Source: Nordella sp. HKS 07 (GTDB lineage: Bacteria > Pseudomonadota > Alphaproteobacteria > Rhizobiales > Aestuariivirgaceae). From it: a stretch of DNA of 64,000 bases. The position numbers were made by a program, and so were the translations under genes. Shown here one piece after another: positions 47,099 to 56,188 of the stretch. The DNA is taken from assembly GCF_011046735.1 (NCBI RefSeq), contig NZ_CP049258.1:2560001-2624000 (forward strand), read 5' to 3'. The stretch's first letter is position 1. The number at the start of each line of letters is the position of its first letter. Below the pieces are notes generated by a model that was given only the letters and a program-made list of their open reading frames with translations, ran no database searches and was not told the DNA's origin.

Positions 47099-48234
47099 GC
47101 TTCGAACCGGCGCGCCGGCCGGACCACGAAATTGAAGAAGGACACGCAGATGACGGTCGAGATGAAGAGCAGGGTATAGCCGACCGCCGCCGAGCCGCCG
47201 AGATCCTGGGTACGCCAGGCGATGAAGGAATGAAGCGTCAGCGATTCGGTGGCGAGCCCCGGGCCGCCGCCGGTCAGCACGTTGGGCAGGTCGATGATCT
47301 TGAATGCCTCGATGAGACGGATCAGCACCACGGTCGCGGCGACGGGGGCGATGGCGGGCCAGGTGATGTCGCGGAATATCTGCAGGCCATTGGCGCCGTC
47401 GAGGCGGGCCGCTTCTACCTGGTCGCGCGGCTGGTTCTCGATCGCGGCGAGCAGCACGATGAACATGAAAGGCGTCCACTGCCAGGTGTCGCCCACCAGC
47501 ACCATGAGGCGGGCCGACCAGGCTTCCGTCGCCCACGACCATTCGGTGATGCCGAGGAACTGGGTGACGGGTGCGAAGGGGCCCTTCTGCATATCGGCCA
47601 GCATGCGGAACGTGTAGGCGATGCCGACCGGCGTCACCATCAACGGGATGAAGAACAGCACGCGGAAGAAATTGCGCCCGCGGATCGGCTGGCCGCAGAG
47701 CAGCGCCAGCCCCAGGCCCAGCGCGAACTGCACCGCCACGCCGGCGACGACATAGAGCAGCGTGTTGACGATGGTGCCGGGCACGCCGCCGGTGGCGGTG
47801 GTGAGCACGGCGAGGCTGGCGAGGCCCATGACGGTCAAGGCGGCGATGAGCCGTCCGATCGTGCCCATGACCGAAGGCTTGCCGCGGGTGAAATAGCGAT
47901 AGAGCCCGTAGAGCAGGAGGGCGGCCGCAAGCGCCAGCAGCAGCCACCGGAAGAAGCCCAGCGTGCCGAAAGTGCCGAGCAGGTGATATTGCTGCGAGCC
48001 GGTGAGGAGCTTCCTGAAATTGGCGAGGCCGGTGAAGCGCAAGGTGAAGCCGCCGGGCGCAAGCGCGAAGCGCGACAGCGCCAGATAGGCCGAGATGATG
48101 AGCGGGAAGATGGCGAAGCAGAGCAGCACGATGACCGCCGGCAGCACCATCACCGGCCCGCAATGCCGGTCGAGCCATTCGGCCCAGCCGCTGGTCTGCG
48201 GTGCTGCGGGTGCGATTTCAGCGGAAGCGGTCAA
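47095..48234 (-). CDS. sugar-type ABC permease (MalF/UgpA-like) with an inserted hydrophobic segment
   Basis: The 379-residue protein has the CUT1 permease core (NFFRVLFFIPLMVTPVGIAY, EAARLDGANGLQIFRDITWP EAA loop). It is about 75 residues longer than usual: an extra two-helix segment (about residues 85-150) is inserted before IVNTLLYVVAGVAVQF. The start is a TTG at 48234 with GGGAGG upstream. It is the first permease of the pair. Confidence 0.85.
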   Translation of the reverse strand: MTASAEIAPAAPQTSGWAEWLDRHCGPVMVLPAVIVLLCFAIFPLIISAYLALSRFALAPGGFTLRFTGLANFRKLLTGSQQYHLLGTFGTLGFFRWLLLALAAALLLYGLYRYFTRGKPSVMGTIGRLIAALTVMGLASLAVLTTATGGVPGTIVNTLLYVVAGVAVQFALGLGLALLCGQPIRGRNFFRVLFFIPLMVTPVGIAYTFRMLADMQKGPFAPVTQFLGITEWSWATEAWSARLMVLVGDTWQWTPFMFIVLLAAIENQPRDQVEAARLDGANGLQIFRDITWPAIAPVAATVVLIRLIEAFKIIDLPNVLTGGGPGLATESLTLHSFIAWRTQDLGGSAAVGYTLLFISTVICVSFFNFVVRPARRFEA

Positions 48235-48300
48235 TGGTCCTCCCCTGTGCCCAGTCTCTCACGCTTTCGCCGCCCCGTCACCCCGGCGAATGCCGCCCTT

Positions 48301-48636
48301 GATCCTTCCCCCTTGCGGGGAAGGTGGCTCCCCGGCCTTGCGCCGGGGGAGACGGATGGGGGTAGGGCAGCTTGCACAGTGTCGATCACGCCGTCCATGT
48401 TACGGTCAACGTCGTGGTTCCAGAAGCGCAGAACGCGAAACCCGGCGAGGGTAAGCTGTTCGTCGGAATACGATCCGCCGCCTCACCTCTTGTGGCGTCA
48501 TCGTTTTGCGTAACTGTCGCGCTCTCGCTCGTGACACCGAACCCCCATCCGGCTCGCTGGCGCTCGCCACCTTCCCCGCAAGGGGGAAGGATGAAGATGA
48601 CGAAAAACCCGGCGCCGCTCTCGCCGCGCCGGGCCG
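48301..48636. repeat. partly deleted duplicate of the DUF559 gene and terminator
   Basis: This 336-bp stretch matches 48687-49175 from end to end except for an internal loss of about 150 bp and small changes. It includes a copy of the SBP terminator and REP palindromes. Its DUF559 frame is broken. Confidence 0.78.
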
Positions 48637-48677
48637 CTTTCAGATCGTCCTACTTCGCGCGACGTCACCCCGCTCTC

Positions 48678-49109
48678 CTAACTTTTGATCCTTCCCCCTT
48701 GCGGGGAAGGTGGCTCCGCCGGCCTTGCGCCGGGGGAGACGGATGGGGGTAGGGCAGCTTGCACAGTGTCGACCACGCCGTCCATGTTACGGTCAACGTC
48801 GTTGTTCCAGAAGCGCAGGACGCGAAACCCCGCGAGAGTAAGCTGTTCGTCGCGAATACGGTCCGCCGCCTCGCCTTTCTCGAATCCGTGCTGTGATCCA
48901 TCGACTTCAATAATCAACCTTTGTCCGAACTCGGCGAAATCGACGATGTAGCGGCCGATGGGCACCTGGCGGCGGAAATGGAAGCCCTGCCGGTTGAAAT
49001 GTCTCAACTGGCTCCACAGCCTTACCTCTTGCGGCGTCATTGTTTTGCGTAACTGTCGCGCTCTCGCTCTTGACACCGAACCCCCATCCGGCTCGCTGGC
49101 GCTCGCCAC
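48678..49109 (-). CDS. DUF559 (Vsr-like endonuclease fold) protein
   Basis: The frame encodes a DUF559 protein: TMTPQEVRLWSQLRHFNRQG, FHFRRQVPIGRYIVDF and LIIEVDGSQHG. The Asp and Glu of the nuclease core are in the last two segments, although the role in vivo is unknown. The start may be the GTG at 49109 or the GTG at 49076, because the first 11 codons and the last 20 are read from REP palindromes. A deleted copy lies just downstream. It appears inserted within a transport operon. Confidence 0.75.
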   Translation of the reverse strand: MASASEPDGGSVSRARARQLRKTMTPQEVRLWSQLRHFNRQGFHFRRQVPIGRYIVDFAEFGQRLIIEVDGSQHGFEKGEAADRIRDEQLTLAGFRVLRFWNNDVDRNMDGVVDTVQAALPPSVSPGARPAEPPSPQGGRIKS

Positions 49110-49142
49110 CTTCCCCGCAAGGGGGAAGGATGAAGATGACAG

Positions 49143-49172
49143 AAAACCCGGCGCCGCTCTCGCCGCGCCGGG
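49143..49172 (-). terminator. rho-independent terminator after the binding-protein gene
   Basis: On the - strand, CCCGGCGC pairs with GCGCCGGG (49165-49172 with 49147-49154), loop 10 bases, followed by TTTT. A second copy lies in the duplicate near 48605-48634. Confidence 0.75.
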
Positions 49173-49188
49173 CCGGAATCACGCTCCT

Positions 49189-50667
49189 CTACTTCGCGCC
49201 GATTGTCGCTTTGTAGAATTGCAGCTGCTGGTCCCTGCCGATCTCGTCATTGAGCTCGTTCCAGCCGTCGGCGACCGCTTTCACCGTCGCCTCCTTGTCG
49301 ATCTCGCCGGCGAGGAAGCGCGACACCGCCTCGTCGAGGATCACCTGCTGGTATTTCTGGTTCTGCGGGATGCGCAGGTCGAGGATCATGTTCGGGCTGC
49401 TCATGCTCTGATTGATGGCGCCGAGATAGATCTTCGCCTCTTCCTCGCTCATGCCGGCATTCTTCCACAGGTCGCTATAGGAGAGCTGCGACGTGCGGTA
49501 GGGGTTGAAGCCGGTGCCGCCGATGGTCACGTCGGAATTCGACTGCTCCGGCTGCGTCATATAGGAGAAATAGGCATAGGCCGCGTCCTTGACCTTGTCC
49601 TGCGCCTTGGCGTTGATGCCGCCGCCCCAGCCGCCGAAGGCCGCGAAGGGCGCGTGATTGACGCCGTCGATGGCATGCGGGCAGGTCTCGGCCGAGCAGG
49701 CCTCGAGCTTGCCCGTATCCCAGTTCAGCACTTCCTTGGAGCCCGGCATGATGGCCGCACCCCATTTGCCCATCACCTTCGACTGCTTGGCGTCGATGGC
49801 GATGGTGCCGACGTCACCCCAGTCGAGATTGAGGGCGCAGCGCCCCGAGGCGAAGAGCGGGCGGGTGTCCGAGACGTCGAGATTGAGCTCGTCCGGCGGC
49901 CCGTACTGGGTCGACTCCTTCAGGAAGTCGAGCGCCTTGCGGAAGGCTTCGTTGTCGACCAAAGGCGACATGTCCTTGGTGTTGAAGAAGGTGCCCTGGC
50001 TCGTGCCCTTGGACTGCGTCAGCGAGCCGACCACGTCCATGACGAACCAGTAGCTCTGCGCATTGCGCTTCTTGCCGATGCACGAGCCGAAATCGGGCGT
50101 GCCGTCGCCATTCATGTCCTTGCCGTGGACCGCCTTGGCGACCGCCAGATATTCGTCCCAGGTGGTGGGCACTTTCTGCCCCGCCGCTTCCAGCACGTCC
50201 TTGCGGTAGTACATCATGTGGAAGTCGCCATCGAGGGTGATCATATAGACTTTGCCGTTATACTTCTCCGAGAAGTCGCGGAAGAAGGCGCCGACATCGT
50301 CCTGCTTGATGTCCTTGTCTGCATCGACGCGGGGGGTGAGATCCTCCAGATAACCGCCGGCGATATAGTCGACCATCCATTGCGGCGCGAAGACCGCGGC
50401 GTCGATGGAGTTGGTGCCGCTCGCCCAGTCGGTCAGCACCTTCTGGTAGAGGTCGGAGAAGGGCACCGCGACGATGTTGATCTTGGCGCCGGTGAGCTTC
50501 TCGAAATCGGGCGCCCGGCGCTGCAGCGGCTCCTGGATGGCGCCGGTCTGGGTGAAGACATTGACCGTCACCCCTTCGAAGGGCTTGTCCTGCGCCTGGG
50601 CACCAAGCGGTGCCAAGGCGGCTGCGCAAAAGGCCGAAATTCCGGCCAGCAATAGTGCAAGCTTCAT
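49189..50667 (-). CDS. sugar-type ABC binding protein (extracellular family 1)
   Basis: The 492-residue secreted protein has a signal peptide (MKLALLLAGISAFCAAALAPLGAQA) and the family-1 solute-binding fold: EKLTGAKINIVAVPFSDLYQK, then TWDEYLAVAKAVHG. It is about 60 residues longer than a typical UgpB/MalE-like protein. It pairs with the two long permeases and the MalK-like ATPase. GGGAGGACTCC precedes the ATG. The sugar is unknown. Confidence 0.9.
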   Translation of the reverse strand: MKLALLLAGISAFCAAALAPLGAQAQDKPFEGVTVNVFTQTGAIQEPLQRRAPDFEKLTGAKINIVAVPFSDLYQKVLTDWASGTNSIDAAVFAPQWMVDYIAGGYLEDLTPRVDADKDIKQDDVGAFFRDFSEKYNGKVYMITLDGDFHMMYYRKDVLEAAGQKVPTTWDEYLAVAKAVHGKDMNGDGTPDFGSCIGKKRNAQSYWFVMDVVGSLTQSKGTSQGTFFNTKDMSPLVDNEAFRKALDFLKESTQYGPPDELNLDVSDTRPLFASGRCALNLDWGDVGTIAIDAKQSKVMGKWGAAIMPGSKEVLNWDTGKLEACSAETCPHAIDGVNHAPFAAFGGWGGGINAKAQDKVKDAAYAYFSYMTQPEQSNSDVTIGGTGFNPYRTSQLSYSDLWKNAGMSEEEAKIYLGAINQSMSSPNMILDLRIPQNQKYQQVILDEAVSRFLAGEIDKEATVKAVADGWNELNDEIGRDQQLQFYKATIGAK

Positions 50668-50950
50668 GGAGTCCTCCCGTTGAGCGAAGTTCTAAGCGTG
50701 ACTTCTTGTGCTCCGGGCGACAAGCACCCCCGCCGAGAAACCCCGCGAACGAGCCCGGCCCGGAAGTTTGTCATACAATATGGGAATCGGGAGGGGAGTC
50801 CAGGGGGTTGTAGGGATTGGGGGAGAACCGGAGTATCGTTAGGCTGCAGATCGATACTCAGGTTTGTGTGCTTAGGAGTAGCGAAAGTCTTCAGGCCCTT
50901 TGACACAATGAGAAGCTCTGTGCCTTGTCGTTTCTCCTGTGTCGAATAGC

Positions 50951-51367
50951 TCAGCGAGTATTGGGATTGGCGGCGCTGAATGTCTCGGTGACCGAGAAGC
51001 CGGTGGCGCCGATATCGAAATGAAGATCCTCGGCCAGAAGCCTCTCTAATTCATCGCCTAACACCTCGCGATCCCACCCCGCATTCAGCGCTAGCTTGTT
51101 GTCAGCGATGGCATAGGCTCGCTTCTCGGCCTCGCTCATAGTGTCGATGCGCAGGCACGGTGCTTCCTCAAGGCCCATGGCGCGAGCTGCTTCGACGCGG
51201 CCGTGGCCGGCGAGGATCTGCCGCTCTTCATCGATGACGATCGGGTTGATGAAGCCGAAGCGGCGGATGCTCTCGGCGATCTGACGAATCTGCGCCTTGG
51301 AATGCGTGCGCGCGGCACCAGGCCAGGGCTTGAGATCGGCAAGGCCGACAAAGCGAATGGGAGGCAT
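50951..51367 (-). CDS. ParB-like domain protein, probable truncated methylase partner
   Basis: The 138-residue protein matches the N-terminal ParB/Srx-like part of the methyltransferase at 4245-5525 (ARTHSKAQIRQIAESIRRFG, ILAGHGRVEAARAMGL, IADNKLALNAGWD). It ends at GFSVTETFSAAN, where the methylase half would begin. GGAGAAG precedes the ATG at 51367. It is a remnant or a stand-alone ParB-like protein. Confidence 0.7.
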   Translation of the reverse strand: MPPIRFVGLADLKPWPGAARTHSKAQIRQIAESIRRFGFINPIVIDEERQILAGHGRVEAARAMGLEEAPCLRIDTMSEAEKRAYAIADNKLALNAGWDREVLGDELERLLAEDLHFDIGATGFSVTETFSAANPNTR

Positions 51368-51469
51368 GCCACTTCTCCTTATGTCCGGTCGCCTGTCCGG
51401 AGGCGACATTGAAGCGGCAAACTCTCTATGGCTCTTAAGGCCAAAGCTTCAAGAACTATCTCGCCACGT

Positions 51470-52426
51470 TCACGGCTTCTCGGCGCGGAACTGGCTCGGC
51501 GCCTGGCCCATGATGCGCTTGAAGGCGCGGCTGAAGGCCGCTTCCGAGTCATAGCCGAGATTGCGCGCCACCACCGAGATGCGCAGGCGGTCGCGGATCA
51601 GCCACTGCCGCGCCTGGTGCATGCGCACTTCCGCCACATAACGCGCCGGCGTTTCGCCGACGATCGACGCGAAGCGCTCGGCGAAGCCCGAGCGCGAGGC
51701 GCCCATGATGCGCGCCAAAGCCTCGACGCTCCAGTCCTGCGCCGGGTCGCGATGGATGGCCGCCAGCACCTTGCCGATATCGGGATGGCGTGCCGCCGCG
51801 ATCCAGCCCTTGGCGTCGCCGCAGCCGCGCTCCACCCAGGCGCGGATGATGGTCGCCGACACCACATCGGCGAGCCGCGCCAGGATGCCGCCCGAGCCCG
51901 GCCGGTCGAGCGTCACCTCGCGCGCCATGGCGTCGAGAAGATGCGGCAGCGCCGGTTCATAGGCATCGAGATTGGAGGCGCGCATCAGTTCCGGCATCAT
52001 GCGCAGGAGCGGATGGGCGCCGTCGATATTGAAATGCAGGCTGCCGCGGAAGAGCAGCGTGCTCTCACCCTCGCCGCCGCCCTGCATGTCATAGACATTG
52101 TTGCAGACCTTCGCGACATTGAAGCACTGCGTCTGCAGCGCCTGTTTGTCGGGGGCGCTCGCCAGCCGGTGCGCGGCACCGCGCGGCAAGAGGATCGCAT
52201 CGCCGGGCTCAAGCTCCACCCACTCGCCTGACGGCGTGAACAGCCAGCAGCCGCGCCCGCCGATGAAATGGAAGCGCGCCGCCGCCTGCGCCGGCATCGC
52301 TACGCACCACGGTTCGCGCAGCACGCAGCGGCCATATTCGACTCCGTCGAGGCGCAGGCCGCGCAGCATTTCGCTCAAGGGATCGCAGACGATCGGGCAG
52401 GGTGATTTGGACGAATGATCATGCAT
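51470..52426 (-). CDS. AraC-family regulator with cupin-type N-terminus
   Basis: The 318-residue protein has an AraC-type cupin domain (CVAMPAQAAARFHFIGGRG, ELEPGDAILLPRGAAH) and a C-terminal double HTH (SVEALARIMGASRSGFAERF; ISVVARNLGYDSEAAFSRAFKRIMG). It is divergent from an MFS transporter over a 71-bp gap holding a palindrome, so it probably controls that gene. The ATG is at 52426. Confidence 0.88.
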   Translation of the reverse strand: MHDHSSKSPCPIVCDPLSEMLRGLRLDGVEYGRCVLREPWCVAMPAQAAARFHFIGGRGCWLFTPSGEWVELEPGDAILLPRGAAHRLASAPDKQALQTQCFNVAKVCNNVYDMQGGGEGESTLLFRGSLHFNIDGAHPLLRMMPELMRASNLDAYEPALPHLLDAMAREVTLDRPGSGGILARLADVVSATIIRAWVERGCGDAKGWIAAARHPDIGKVLAAIHRDPAQDWSVEALARIMGASRSGFAERFASIVGETPARYVAEVRMHQARQWLIRDRLRISVVARNLGYDSEAAFSRAFKRIMGQAPSQFRAEKP

Positions 52427-52432
52427 CCTGGG

Positions 52433-52449
52433 GTTTCTATCATGGAAAC
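52433..52449. promoter_or_regulatory. near-palindrome between AraC and MFS genes
   Basis: GTTTCTATCATGGAAAC pairs at seven of eight positions around its centre and is a candidate operator. Confidence 0.4.
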
Positions 52450-52497
52450 TCCAGAGAATCATCTCCATTTCCAGCCCTCATCTTTCGGGAGATCGAT

Positions 52498-53724
52498 ATG
52501 AGCGATACCGCAGCTACAGCCACGGCCAGTCTCGGCGCCGGCCAGGCCGAGACACAAACCGATGAGGCCTCCCCCGCCTGGGCCGCCGTCGTCTCATTAT
52601 CCCTGGGCGTCTTCGGCCTCGTCACGGCGGAGTTCCTGCCCGTCAGCCTGCTGACGCCGCTTGCCGCCGATCTCGGCATCAGCGTCGGCGCCGCCGGCCA
52701 GGCGGTGACCGCCACCGCCATTGTCGGCGCCATCGTCGCCCCGACCATGGCCATTCTGACGCGCGGCATCGACCGGCGTTATGTGATGTGGACCTTCAGC
52801 ATCGCCCTCCTGCTGTCGAACCTCATCGCCGCCTTCGCCACGAATTTCACCATGCTGCTCACCTCCCGCATCATTCTGGGCGTGGCGCTGGGCGGCTTCT
52901 GGTCCATGTCGGCCGCCATGGCCATGCGCCTCGTGCCGATGCGGCTGGTGCCGCGCGCCATGTCGGTGATCCTGACCGGCGTCTCCTTCGCCACGATGAG
53001 CGCCGCCCCCGTCGGCGCCTATATCGGCGACATCTGGGGCTGGCGCACCGCCTTCATGAGTGCCGCGGGCGTCGGCCTGCTGGCGCTCATCGCGCAGGTC
53101 GCGACTTTGCCGAGCCTGCCACCCATGGGCTCGCCGAATCTGCGCACGCTGGCAGCGCTCCTCAAGCGGCCGAGCCTCAGACTGGCGCTGCTCACCGTGC
53201 TGCTCGCCGTCTCGGGCCACTTCGCCGGCTTCACCTATATACGCCCGCTGCTGGAAGAGGTGCCGATGCTGTCGGTCGCCGCCATCTCGCTGGTGCTTCT
53301 GGGCTTCGGCATCGGCGGCTTCTTCGGTAATTTCGCCGGCGCCTACCTGCTCGAGAAAAGCCTGCGCGTGGAGATCGCCCTCGGCGCCTTCGCCATCGGC
53401 GCCATGGCGCTGCTGCTCATTCTGTTCGGCGCCTCGCCATGGCTCGCCGCCGTCGCCGTCACCATCTGGGGCTTCGCCTTCAGCATGCTGCCGGTGGGCC
53501 TCTCGACCTGGATCGTGCGTGCCGCTCCCGATGAGGCGGAAGGGGCGGGCGGCCTTCTGGTCGCGACGTTCCAGATCGCCATCGCCTCGGGTGCGCTTCT
53601 GGGCGGCGTCTTCGTCGACGGCTTCGGCGCGCTGGGGGCCACGAGCTATGCGGCCATGGCGACGCTCATCGGTGCGGCGCTGGTCTTCACGATGGGCCGC
53701 AACGGCGCGGTGCCGAGGGGGTAA
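52498..53724 (+). CDS. MFS efflux transporter (NepI/AraJ-like)
   Basis: The 408-residue protein has about twelve helices and the MFS loop motif region TRGIDRRYVMW. It resembles the nucleoside/sugar efflux group (FLPVSLLTPLAADLGISVGAAGQAVTA). CGGGAGATCGAT precedes the ATG at 52498. It is divergent from the AraC regulator. The substrate is unknown. Confidence 0.88.
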   Translation: MSDTAATATASLGAGQAETQTDEASPAWAAVVSLSLGVFGLVTAEFLPVSLLTPLAADLGISVGAAGQAVTATAIVGAIVAPTMAILTRGIDRRYVMWTFSIALLLSNLIAAFATNFTMLLTSRIILGVALGGFWSMSAAMAMRLVPMRLVPRAMSVILTGVSFATMSAAPVGAYIGDIWGWRTAFMSAAGVGLLALIAQVATLPSLPPMGSPNLRTLAALLKRPSLRLALLTVLLAVSGHFAGFTYIRPLLEEVPMLSVAAISLVLLGFGIGGFFGNFAGAYLLEKSLRVEIALGAFAIGAMALLLILFGASPWLAAVAVTIWGFAFSMLPVGLSTWIVRAAPDEAEGAGGLLVATFQIAIASGALLGGVFVDGFGALGATSYAAMATLIGAALVFTMGRNGAVPRG

Positions 53725-53925
53725 CAACTTCCCACACTTCCATCCGTCTCCCCCGGGCTGTTGGCCGGGGGAGCCACCCTCCGGGGACATGAGTGGCAGG
53801 TGTTCGCAGACATGGGAGACACTCGTCTGCTACGCTTGACGAAGGGCGAACGCCAAATTTGAAATATTCTGGCAAGCTTTGCCTAATGGCTTTGCGGTTG
53901 ACTGCGCCAAACTGCGGAGCGCCGC

Positions 53926-54282
53926 TTGGGCATCGTCGTAAGATACAGTCGCATCAGAGAACGCCGGCCTGAACGGGCGCCGCCTTTGCGCTCGCCCAAG
54001 CCACCAGGCACCGATGGTCGACGGCAGGGCAAGAGCTATGCCTTTGCTGTCCTGCTTCTATCTGCCGCCTTCCTGGGCTTCGCCTATTTCTATCGCACGC
54101 ATTCGCCCGGCGAGGTGGACGCCATCAAAGCAAGCTTCACCATGTGCCGAGATAAGGACACCAGGAACTGTGTGATTGACGGCGACACGTTCAGATACAA
54201 GGGAAACGAAGTGAGGATCGCAAATCTTGATGCGCCCGAGATCTTCTCTTTGGCCGCGACCGCCAGATGGCGCGATCTGTAG
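53926..54282 (+). pseudogene. thermonuclease-family protein, truncated
   Basis: After a membrane anchor (YAFAVLLLSAAFLGFAYFY) the protein shows the start of an SNase fold (CVIDGDTFRYKGNEVRIANL, then DAPEI) and then ends in unrelated sequence at the edge of a repeat-rich stretch. The catalytic Arg/Glu region is missing. Confidence 0.6.
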
Positions 54283-54729
54283 TAAAGCGCTCTCTATTCG
54301 TCATGGCCGGGCCCCGACCCGGCCATCCAGCCTCGACATCACGCAACTGCCGGGTGGATAGGCTGGATGGCCGCCTCCATGGCCGGGTTAAATCCGGCCA
54401 TCCGGGCGGCCATGACGAGTTTGGCAACGGCAAAGTTGAAACAGCTTGGCAAGCTCTGCATACCCTGCCCGCGGGGCTCGAGCTTCCCTGCCGGGGCGGC
54501 CGGACTGCGGCGCGCAAGTCGTCGCAATCAAAACGAGATTTGACCAGGGATAGGGATTGGAAGCGCCGCTTTTTGAGATTTTCGCTGTATCTTCCCTGTA
54601 TCCGATCCAGGCCGCACCTATTCCTTCACCGCCTCCGTCATCGAGGACGACCGGCAGGACGGCGCCGCTTGCCATCCGGACAAATTGTATGACAATAATC
54701 GCGAGGGGCCGAAACGAGGTCTTGCGACA
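54283..54729. other. repeat-rich stretch after the truncated nuclease
   Basis: Palindromes such as GGCCGGGCCCCGACCCGGCC and CATGGCCGGGTTAAATCCGGCC lie at 54304-54415. The rest up to 54729 holds no recognisable gene. Confidence 0.55.
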
Positions 54730-55722
54730 ATGCTGTTGTCACAAATCAAGCATAAGGGCGCGGTGGCCGTGGTCGCGCGCGAAGAGGGCGCTACCGGGCG
54801 CATCGTCAAGGATGCGAGCGGCGTCTATGAGCTGGCGCTGGAAGCGGCCGATCAGGGCAGGCGGCTCGCCGATGTGATCGCCGCCCATGGACTCGGCGAC
54901 ACGGTCGATCTCGCGCGCGCCTATGCGGCGGGCGAGATTTTGTCGCCGATAAGCCATCCCAATCCGGCCAATCTGCATGTCACCGGCACCGGCCTGACGC
55001 ATCTGGGGTCGGCGGCGACGCGCGATGCCATGCACAAGAACCTTGCCGAGAAGGACAAGGAGACGCTCACCGACTCGATGAAGATGTTCCGCATGGGCCT
55101 CGAAGGCGGCAAGCCGGCTGCGGGCAAGACCGGCGTGCAGCCGGAATGGTTCTACAAGGGCAATGGCGTCACCGCCGCCGGACCGGGTGAGCCGCTCCGA
55201 TCGCCCGCCTTCGCGCTCGATGGCGGCGAGGAACCGGAAGTCGCCGGCATCTATGTCATCGCCAATAATGGAACGCCCTTCCGCGTCGGCTTCGCGCTGT
55301 CGAACGAATTCTCCGACCATGTGACCGAGCGGATCAACTATCTCTTTCTCGCCCATTCGAAGCTGCGCCCGGCGAGCTTCGGTCCGGAGATCCGCCTCGG
55401 TGAGCCGCCCGCCGATATTCGCGGGGCGTCGCGCATCAGGCGCGGTGGTGCCGTGATCTGGGAGAAGCCGTTTCTCTCCGGCGAAGCCAACATGTCGCAC
55501 ACATTCGCCAATCTCGAACATCACCACTTCAAATATCGCCTGTTCCGCCAGCCGGGCGATGTCCATATTCACATGTTCGGCACCGCGACATTGTCCTTCG
55601 CCGACGGCATCAAGCCGGAATCAGGCGACGTCTTCGAGATCGAATGCGACGACTTCGGCCTGCCTCTGCGCAATCCGCTCGCCATCGCGGAGGAAGAGCC
55701 GGTCACTATCCGCATGTTGTGA
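54730..55722 (+). CDS. GguC/AraD1-family protein
   Basis: The 330-residue protein resembles the GguC/AraD1 group near sugar-acid catabolism genes (HPNPANLHVTGTGLTHLGSA; FTYIFIANLEHH-like MSHTFANLEHHHFKYRLFRQ; DVHIHMFGTATLSF). The group shares the fumarylacetoacetase-like fold; the function of GguC itself is not settled. The ATG at 54730 follows GAGG. It is a single gene here. Confidence 0.82.
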   Translation: MLLSQIKHKGAVAVVAREEGATGRIVKDASGVYELALEAADQGRRLADVIAAHGLGDTVDLARAYAAGEILSPISHPNPANLHVTGTGLTHLGSAATRDAMHKNLAEKDKETLTDSMKMFRMGLEGGKPAAGKTGVQPEWFYKGNGVTAAGPGEPLRSPAFALDGGEEPEVAGIYVIANNGTPFRVGFALSNEFSDHVTERINYLFLAHSKLRPASFGPEIRLGEPPADIRGASRIRRGGAVIWEKPFLSGEANMSHTFANLEHHHFKYRLFRQPGDVHIHMFGTATLSFADGIKPESGDVFEIECDDFGLPLRNPLAIAEEEPVTIRML

Positions 55723-55756
55723 AGTGCGTGGTCGAATGTAACGGCGTCGATCTCAG

Positions 55757-55857
55757 ATTTCCCCTCTCCCGCTTGCGCAGGGATGTCCGGGGAAATTCAC
55801 TGCAGTACGCAAGGCCTTACCTGTTTTCCCCTTCTCCCGCTTGCGGGAGAAGGGGAA
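55757..55857. repeat. composite REP-like element, intact copy
   Basis: It matches the element split by the IS at 37.4/38.66 kb, ending with the uninterrupted palindrome CCCCTTCTCCCGCTTGCGGG... It serves as an empty-site reference. The remaining 55858-56188 has no gene. Confidence 0.8.
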
Positions 55858-56188
55858 TCGGCATTTTCTACAACCCCGTCCTTGGACTCACATCGCCGCC
55901 ATCTATGAAGCTACCTCAGATTTTCCCCCCTCTCCCGCCAGCAGGGTGAGAGGCGATGGCGAAGCCGGCAAGAAGGTCCGGCGGACCTTTTTGAGCATCG
56001 AGCGCTGGAGCGCAAACGGAGGTCGGGCCGGATGCCCGATCGCGCCGGTGAAGGTGTGGTTCATGCGGCGCACATAGCGGGACAATCGGGTCAATTGCCA
56101 TATTGTCCTGCGACATTCCAACATTGATTTATAACGTGTTCTAGACATTGTGTGGCGCGCCGACTAGCCTGCGCTCCCTTTCATTTCC

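Noticed and set aside
48958-50655. 565-codon open frame on the + strand
   Set aside because: It is antisense to the sugar-binding-protein gene and low in complexity.
52597-53790. 397-codon open frame on the - strand
   Set aside because: It is antisense to the MFS gene and its composition (Asp/Glu/His/Arg-rich, low complexity) is typical of a shadow frame.
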